Below are positions 21,086-26,476 of a stretch of DNA of 26,476 nucleotides, in pieces. This DNA is from Purshia tridentata. Its lineage: Eukaryota; Streptophyta; Magnoliopsida; Rosales; Rosaceae. Every line of letters begins with the position of its first letter. The first letter of the stretch is position 1. The notes beneath the pieces were generated by a model, which saw nothing but the letters and a program-made list of their open reading frames with translations, made no database searches and had not been told where the DNA came from. Location of the stretch: positions 1 to 26,476 of the forward strand of contig QANT01008070.1 of NCBI GenBank assembly GCA_003254885.1, given 5' to 3'. The translations under genes were made by a program, and so were the position numbers.

Positions 21086-22002
21086 TAAAATGAACAGAAA
21101 ATAAAATACTAATAATTTATGAACTCATTGCCCACAGAAAGTACAAAGTCATTTGCCAAAAAATGTTGCAGCCCACAACATGAACAGATTCATTGTATTT
21201 GTGAAACATAATTTCTGGTAACAAAAGTTCACCAAACCCTCAAAATTAATCATAAATTCATTATAGACAAACTCCTATTATGTAGAAAATTCTCCAAATA
21301 GCTGAAGCCAGTAACAAAAGTTGTAGCCACACTGAGAATATATTCGATGCATTTAATTTCTTTTATTTTTTATAAGAAACAAAATATTTGTAAAAAAATA
21401 TTTTGTTTACCAAGAACATATTCAATGTATTTGTGAAAAATAATTTCCAGTAACAAAAGTTTACCAAACCCTCAAAATTTAATCATAAATTTGCCGTGCA
21501 CAAACTCCTATTATTGAGAAAATTCGTGAAATAGTTGAAGCCACAAGAAAAGGGCTTCAACATGATGTAAACCTACGAAAGTGGCAATGGAAGAAAGAGT
21601 TGTAGCATTTTAGAAGCTTCAAAGAGCCACCAAAAAAAAAAAAACGAAAACTCAGGACGTCTTTCCAATCACAGCACGTGTCTGTTGAGGTTTTTTTTTT
21701 GTAATTCCATCATCAGAATAGAAACCACCAATTCAAAGTTTTTAAGAGGCATAAAAGTTAAACAAGATATTAGTAAGAACAGAAGGGGAAGACAGAATGC
21801 CAAATGATATCAGTTAGGGCTCCAGTTGCATGGCCAAATGAGAAAGGACGGAAAGAAAGAACATGAGAGACTAAGGCTATCACAACCCAACTCTTTCTAT
21901 CAATGTCATCAGAGGCAAATTGATCCCAAAATCATAATTCAGGTATTATTCATAGAAGCCAAGTAATTTTGTTCAATACAAAAGAGATCAAATACCTTTT
22001 TG
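21086..22002. other. Upstream DUF639 intron or flank, with a 232-bp-offset duplication
   Basis: A block containing TGTATTTGTGAAA, TAACAAAAGTT-ACCAAACC and CACAAACTCCTATTAT or its variant occurs at about 21188-21325 and again at about 21420-21555, offset 232 bp. The rest is AT-rich. I searched the minus strand for the missing upstream DUF639 exons by looking for frame plus splice sites and found none. Confidence 0.55.
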
Positions 22003-22603
22003 TGTTGTGATTTGGCTCATCGGAATTTTCTAGAAGGAATACAAAAAGGGAAAGTAGCAATTTAGGTAATTCCTAGTAGGGTACAGGTTTAAGGAAGCCG
22101 AGAGGAATTTGTGCAAGGTCTTCCTAGTTAAGGAAGAAGTTCTTAGTGTCTTCTAATTGTACAAGAAATAGATTTGGTTAATTAGGCCAATTACCTAATT
22201 CTAGTAGGATTAGGAATCCTAGTTGAAACCTAATTGTATGCTGCTGCCTATAAGGTATAAATAGGTTGCTACAGCCATTAAAAAGAAGATGAACATCAAG
22301 AAGAGGAGAGTTTCTTAAGTTTTCATAAGTTCTGAAGAAAGGCAGAAACTCAAGTGTGAGAGATAGATTAAGACCTAGAGTGAGAGAGAATTTGTGTGAT
22401 CATTATAATTCCTTCTCAAAGTTAGTGAAATCTATTGGGTGCTCACTGTGGATGTAGGCAATTGTCGAACCACGTTAATTTGGTGTTATTGTTTCCTTTA
22501 TTTATTCGCTGTTTACTTTCTTTGCAAGTTTCATTGAAATCCATCAAGAACAAGATCCGTAGAGGGAAAGAGTTAAATAGCTTGGAGAAATTTAATCTCA
22601 ACA
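22003..22603 (+). repeat. 5' LTR, 601 bp
   Basis: Begins TGTTGTGATTTGGCTC and ends CTCAACA just before the primer site. A TATA box, TATAAATAG, lies at 22256-22264. The downstream 300 bp, from GGAGAGTTTCTTAAG on, matches the 3' LTR with about twenty differences. The upstream U3 part has no AGGACCGGTCCT palindromes. It carries instead several CCTAGT words (22072, 22123, 22218). Confidence 0.85.
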
Positions 22604-22605
22604 AT

Positions 22606-22618
22606 TGGTATCAGAGCT
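22606..22618 (+). promoter_or_regulatory. Primer binding site (initiator methionine tRNA)
   Basis: TGGTATCAGAGCT starts two bases after the 5' LTR end. It is the standard plant Copia primer site, complementary to the 3' end of the initiator Met tRNA that primes minus-strand DNA synthesis. Confidence 0.9.
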
Positions 22619-22637
22619 CTGGGTTCAAGAGTTTTAG

Positions 22638-23984
22638 ATGGCAGATGATAGGGATAACAGCGTAAGGATGTCAATCAAGCCTTTCAATGGGAAGGACAAC
22701 TTTACACTGTGGCAAAGAAAGATGTTAAACGTCTTGATTCAACAAGATCTGGATGTGACACTGGAAGGGGTGGACAAGAAGCCCGCTAGCACGACAGATG
22801 CTGATTGGTTGAAGATAGACAAGAAAGCGAGAAGTTCCATTGAGTTACATCTGACAGATAGCGTGATGTTCAACGTCAAGGAAGCTTCAGCAAAGGAAAC
22901 ATGGGATAAGTTAGAGAGACTGTATATGGGAAAATCTCTTTCCAATAAGCTTTTCTTAAAGGATAAGCTCTTCAATCTTCGGATGGATGAAGGTGGAGAT
23001 CTCATGGAGCATCTGAATTTGTTCAATAGATGTGTTGCAGATTTGCTACAGGTGGATGCCAAGTACAGTGAAGAAGATAAGTCTTTATTGCTTTTACGAT
23101 CACTACCTTTATCATTTAAGCACTTTAGGACTACTCTTATGTTTGTCAAAGAAACTCTGGTATTTGATGATGTTGTCACGAACATAATATCACATGTTAA
23201 GATGAATCAGAATACTGGGGAAAGCTCTCAAGGTGAGGGACTCTATGCCAAGGGTTCGGATGAGAGAGGTCGTAGCAAGAAGAATGGCAAATCTAAGAAA
23301 AAGAAGGGGAAGTCCAATGATTCTGATGAAGAAAATGGTTGCTTCGAGTGTGGTTCACTAGACCACTGGAAAAGGAATTGCCCCATATGGCTGGAGAAGA
23401 AGAAGAAAAAGGCTGAAAACTCAAGTAACTTCGTGTTCGTCGATGGAGAGCTGTTGGCGGTATCTTCAGGTAATTCTACTCCAAATTCTTGGTATTTTGA
23501 CTCTAGATGCAGTTTTCATATGTGTGCAAACAAGGAGTGGTTTAATACATATGAGGAATCTAGTGGAGGCAAAGTTTTGTTAGGAGATAACTCTACGTGC
23601 AAGGTTCATGGCATAGGCACAGTCAAGGTGAAGATGCAAGGTGGAATAGTTAGGTTGCTTGGAGGTGTACGGTATGTTCCAACATTGAAGAAAAATCTTA
23701 TTTCTCTTGGAAGTCTAGAGAGGAATGGGTATACATTCAAGTCTAGAAGGGGGACACTCAAAGCTACAAAGGGATCAAGTGTGACCAAGGGAGTCAAGCA
23801 ACCAAATAATCTCTACAAGTTTTCAGGGATTACAATGTTAGGTGGAGCAACCGCATCTACCAAGGAGCATTGTGACAAGAGAGAGCGAGGGCATCTCACA
23901 AAGGAAGAGTCTTATCAAATAAGTGCTAAGACTAAAGAAGAAGAAGTAGCAAGCCATGATTGCTGCTTGGTTAATTATTTATGA
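22638..23984 (+). CDS. Copia-type GAG with a truncated, probably inactive protease
   Basis: The frame of 448 residues starts 20 bp after the primer site, the usual place for Copia gag. Residues 14-25 (KPFNGKDNFTLW) and the following roughly 190 residues match the plant Copia gag (UBN2/Retrotran_gag_2) capsid domain. A lysine-rich linker leads to a CCHC zinc knuckle at C235, C238, H243 and C248, which binds RNA during particle assembly. A protease-like segment follows: WYFDS, then LLGDNST and VRYVPTLKKNLISLGSL. The active-site triad, normally Asp-Ser-Gly, reads Asp-Ser-Arg here (288-290), which should abolish cleavage. The frame ends before the pre-integrase HxxxH-type zinc region, and its last about 50 residues look unlike Copia pol. 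The long intact gag suggests it kept coding capacity until recently. Confidence 0.88.
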   Translation: MADDRDNSVRMSIKPFNGKDNFTLWQRKMLNVLIQQDLDVTLEGVDKKPASTTDADWLKIDKKARSSIELHLTDSVMFNVKEASAKETWDKLERLYMGKSLSNKLFLKDKLFNLRMDEGGDLMEHLNLFNRCVADLLQVDAKYSEEDKSLLLLRSLPLSFKHFRTTLMFVKETLVFDDVVTNIISHVKMNQNTGESSQGEGLYAKGSDERGRSKKNGKSKKKKGKSNDSDEENGCFECGSLDHWKRNCPIWLEKKKKKAENSSNFVFVDGELLAVSSGNSTPNSWYFDSRCSFHMCANKEWFNTYEESSGGKVLLGDNSTCKVHGIGTVKVKMQGGIVRLLGGVRYVPTLKKNLISLGSLERNGYTFKSRRGTLKATKGSSVTKGVKQPNNLYKFSGITMLGGATASTKEHCDKRERGHLTKEESYQISAKTKEEEVASHDCCLVNYL

Positions 23985-24188
23985 AAGAGTGACTTCAAGA
24001 ATGTATCAAGGGAAGTCAAGAAAGATGAAGGTTTGATTGTTGTTAAAGAAAAAGATGCAACCAAGGCAACTAAAGGGGTTATAAAGGTAAATCCAGTTGA
24101 AGAGAAGGCCAACTCTGAGCTGGTGGAGCATGACCGATGGGTTGAAGAGTATCGGCAATGACAACAAACAACCAAGGTACAAGAACAG

Positions 24189-24518
24189 GTGGAGCAAACA
24201 AGCACAAGGCTGCCCGGGCCCAAGAGTACCATCAAACTAACTCACAAGTTTTGGTGGGAAAAGGACAGAGGTTACTATGGTGTTAGTAAAGGAAAAACGG
24301 CTACATTCAAAGGGGCTTGTGAGAGCAAGGAATGGGAACGTCGGAGGATTGCTGGGTTGTATCTACAAAGAAACTTCAGTTGGAAGTTAGTTCCTAAATC
24401 CAAGGAGAAAGTTGGCTTCGAATGGGTTTATCGAACAAAAGGCAAAGAGAATCTTGAGGTTGCAGAAAAGATTCGAAAGAACAAGCTCAGATTGAGCTTA
24501 CTCAATCTTCAAAGTTAG
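24189..24518 (+). pseudogene. Short frame with a possible remnant of the reverse-transcriptase start
   Basis: The 109-residue frame lies between the gag stop and the polypurine tract. Residues at about 24372-24449 read SWKLVPKSKEKVGFEWVYRT, which resembles the opening of the Copia reverse transcriptase (pattern W-LVP-K-G-KWVY--K). No catalytic YVDD-type motif and no RNase H follow. It may be what remains after an internal deletion joined the protease to the start of reverse transcriptase, or a chance likeness. The start codon is arbitrary. Confidence 0.45.
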
Positions 24519-24622
24519 TTGATTGAGGTGGAGCACCTTCTCACCTAAGGTGCATTGAGGCAAGGAGACTCTTACCAAGGTGAAGGGTTAAGCAACATTC
24601 AGGTTCTTGGTTCTAGCTCGCC

Positions 24623-24632
24623 AAGGTGGAGA
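24623..24632 (+). promoter_or_regulatory. Polypurine tract
   Basis: AAGGTGGAGA ends one base before the 3' LTR. Copia elements use such a purine run to prime plus-strand DNA synthesis. Position and sequence agree with that role. Confidence 0.8.
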
Positions 24633-24633
24633 T

Positions 24634-25452
24634 TGTTGTGTTTTTGGCTCGCTTGAAAGAGGGGTTGGGAGTCCTTGGAAGTGTCCTTGGACGTTTGGAT
24701 GAAGTTAGGAAGGTTAGAAGAGGTTCGTGGTAGGTGGAACGACAAAGGAAGGCGAGAACGCATAAGAGTGTCGCAGAGGACCGGTCCTACACGGGCATTT
24801 TGGGGCGTTTCGGAGATGAAGCCTCTGGAGGATCGGTCCTAGGCTTGAGAGGACCGGTCTTCTGGGGTGTTTTTTGGGGTTCCCATGTCGTAGCTACTGT
24901 AGGACCGATCCTACCCCTTGGAGGACTGGTCCTACGCGTCCTGGAAGTAGCATGCTCTCTGTGGGACCGATCCCATGGCCATGGGATCGGTCCTACACGT
25001 GGTCACTACGTTTTTTTTCTCCTAGTTTGTGGAGGATTTGTGATTCCTAGTTCATCCCTAATTGTATTCTAAGGCCTATGAGTATAAATAGGTTCTCTAG
25101 ACACAGAAAACCCTAACACCAACAAGAAGTAGATGAAGATTAACATCTAGGAGAGGAGAGTTTCTTAAGTCTTCATAAGTTCTGAAGAGAGGTAGAAACT
25201 CAAGTGTGAGAGATAGATTAAGACCTAGAGTGAGAGAGAATTTGTGTGATCATTGTAATTCCTTCTCAAAGTTAGTGAAATCTATTGGGTGCTCGCCGTG
25301 GACGTAGGCAATTGCCGAACCACGTTAAATTTGGTGTGTTGTTTCCTTCATTTATTCGCTGTTTAATTTCGTTGCAAGTTTCATTGAAATCCATCAAGAA
25401 CAGATCCGTAGAGGGAAAGGGTTGAATTGCTTGGAGTAATTTAATCTCAACA
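24634..25452 (+). repeat. 3' LTR, 819 bp, with an enlarged U3
   Basis: Begins TGTTGTGTTTTTGGCTC and ends CTCAACA. A TATA box (TATAAATA) lies at 25083-25090. From about 25158 to the end it matches the 5' LTR with about twenty differences and two or more small indels. It is 218 bp longer than the 5' LTR. The extra length lies in U3, which is GC-rich and holds seven palindromic motifs (24777-24994). LTRs made in one round of reverse transcription start identical, so this pair has a mixed history. Confidence 0.85.
24777..24994. promoter_or_regulatory. Seven phased palindromes around AGGACCGGTCCT in the 3' LTR U3
   Basis: Perfect or near-perfect 12-bp palindromes start at 24777 (AGGACCGGTCCT), 24829 (AGGATCGGTCCT), 24850 (AGGACCGGTCTT), 24901 (AGGACCGATCCT), 24922 (AGGACTGGTCCT), 24963 (GGGACCGATCCC) and 24983 (GGGATCGGTCCT). 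Start-to-start distances are 52, 21, 51, 21, 41 and 20 bp, close to 5, 2, 5, 2, 4 and 2 helical turns. Several are followed by CTAC or CTACACG. The last two merge into a 32-bp palindrome centred on CATGGCCATG, and a G-box (CACGTG) lies at 24996-25001. The array is upstream of the LTR TATA box, so binding sites for a dimeric protein are the simplest reading. No binding protein is known to me. Confidence 0.7.
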
Positions 25453-26476
25453 CTACTTATATTTAATGTTCTAACTCTTGTAAATGTTTGGAACCGTATA
25501 TGCATATCTAGTATTCTGAAATTATACGTAGTATAATTATAAAGGTTTTGGATTCATGACGGGTGGGACCCAGGATTTGTGGTTTGATTTTATTGATTTT
25601 GCGAATTGGTTTTAAAACTGGGGAATTCGAAAGATAAGTTTTATGTTAATATATTTATGTTGAAAAAGGAAATGTTTAAACTATTCTATAAGTTTGGAGG
25701 GTACCCTAGATATTATCAACTGAGGTTGGAGATATCCAAATAGTAACCGCTTGAAGTGATTCCTAAGCTTGTGGTGGCATATGCACGTTTTCTTTCAATT
25801 ATTTCAGCTTAACGCCTACCCTAGTACTCTTTTTGAATGTGAGACATATTTGTCAAGTCTTTGTCCATAATTTGCCCTCCTCCCCCACCCCTCTCAAGCT
25901 TCTCCCGTTCTCTTGCTTCCTTTGCCATGGCTTTTACTTCCTCCACGCTTTCTCTTGCTTGCCATGCTGTGTATCTTTCCGTTTCTCTTTCTTACATTGC
26001 CCTTTGCCAGTCAAGTCTCATTTCTTCCTTTACACGTGATTTAGAATTGAATTCCCTCCAACAGATAACTTTTGGTGGGGTTCAGCTGCCTTGGCCTACT
26101 TTGCTTTATTTCTTCCTAGTGGCTTTAGTTATGGCGAGCCTACCAGTTGCCATGATGGCGGGTCATCTTGATTAAGAAAAACCTCATCTTCATCATTTGG
26201 TGTGTCATTAGTCAGTGGTTCCTAATCACTAACTTGGACGGTTGAATTTGCAACTAAGTACTTAGCGCATTCTTTTAAATCATTCCAAATATGGAGCAGG
26301 CTAAACTTATTTCACTTGGACTTATTATTATATATCTCAAGTACGTCTGCAAATTGAAAAAACTATAATACATGAATAAATTATCAAGTATTACCAATGA
26401 CATAAACATACATCATTTAATTAAATATATACATTCATTATATAAAGGGTTTTTTTTTTTAAAAGTCCATTTGAAG
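25453..26476. other. Right flank of the retrotransposon, no gene supported
   Basis: AT-rich on both sides of a CT-rich patch at 25870-26180. In that patch a 104-residue frame (25861-26175) contains a hydrophobic stretch and starts in a proline run, but it matches no family I recognise. I saw no exons of DUF639 on the minus strand. The very end carries a T10 run. Confidence 0.4.

Larger units (their letters stand above)
22003..25452 (+). mobile_element. Non-autonomous Copia-type LTR retrotransposon (GAG only)
   Basis: Order: 5' LTR (22003-22603), primer binding site, gag-protease frame, noncoding remnant, polypurine tract, 3' LTR (24634-25452). Both LTRs start TGTTG and end CAACA. The Copia lineage is indicated by the gag domain type, the CCHC knuckle followed by a protease-like WYFDS segment, and the initiator-Met primer site. 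Integrase, most of the reverse transcriptase and RNase H are absent, so it could move only with proteins from other elements. Its architecture matches the terminal-repeat-with-GAG (TR-GAG) class. The flanking pentanucleotides differ (TTTTG on the left, CTACT on the right), so no target duplication supports a single simple insertion. Confidence 0.85.

Noticed and set aside
24734..25072. 112-residue frame in the 3' LTR
   Set aside because: It reads through the palindrome array and LTR U3; no domain, and composition explains it.
25861..26175. 104-residue frame with a hydrophobic segment
   Set aside because: No family resemblance, CT-rich composition, no splice or promoter support. It could be a small secreted or membrane peptide, but the sequence alone does not support a gene.
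1..26476. CRISPR arrays, rRNA genes, bacterial-type operons
   Set aside because: None seen. The tandem repeats present lack the even repeat-spacer pattern, and the gene structures are those of a plant nuclear genome.

Overview
The window is nuclear DNA of a flowering plant, most likely a woody eudicot. The evidence is AT-rich intergenic sequence, GT-AG introns, microsatellites, several classes of plant transposon, and three recognisable plant genes. I cannot name the species from the sequence. The assembly has one 5-base N gap (10331-10335) inside a long poly-T run.

Layout: 1-2849 is AT-rich intergenic DNA with an AG microsatellite and a clean 193-bp CACTA-type MITE (1773-1965). 3085-3897 (minus) is an intact, intronless ELO-family fatty-acid elongase-like gene. 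3963-8760 holds no convincing gene. It contains CT/AG microsatellites, minisatellites, a 350-bp tandem duplication and 143-bp and 69-bp tandem repeats. 8858-9825 (plus) is a two-exon thaumatin-like (PR-5) gene with a TATA box and all 16 cysteines. 9843-11390 is intergenic, with the poly-T gap and short direct duplications. 11392-20661 (minus) is the 3' two-thirds of a DUF639 gene: six exons, 551 residues, N-terminal part not found. Its introns carry a GC-rich hairpin element, a 1.3-kb MULE-like element with long inverted repeats, a tRNA-like SINE head, a LINE 3' fragment and a second long-TIR element. 20838-21085 is a GGGCC-ended MITE.

22003-25452 is a Copia-type LTR retrotransposon reduced to gag plus a damaged protease. 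Primer binding site, polypurine tract and both LTRs are present; integrase and RNase H are absent. It resembles the terminal-repeat-with-GAG type of non-autonomous element. Its two LTRs match in the R/U5 part but differ in U3. The U3 of the 3' LTR holds seven near-palindromes around AGGACCGGTCCT at start-to-start spacings of 52, 21, 51, 21, 41 and 20 bp. These are close to whole helical turns, which would put all seven on one face of the DNA. This is the most unusual signal in the window. 25453-26476 contains no gene I can support.

The three host genes are not functionally linked: lipid elongation in the ER, secreted defence protein, and a membrane protein of unknown function. The window reads as ordinary gene-sparse plant chromatin with nested transposons.
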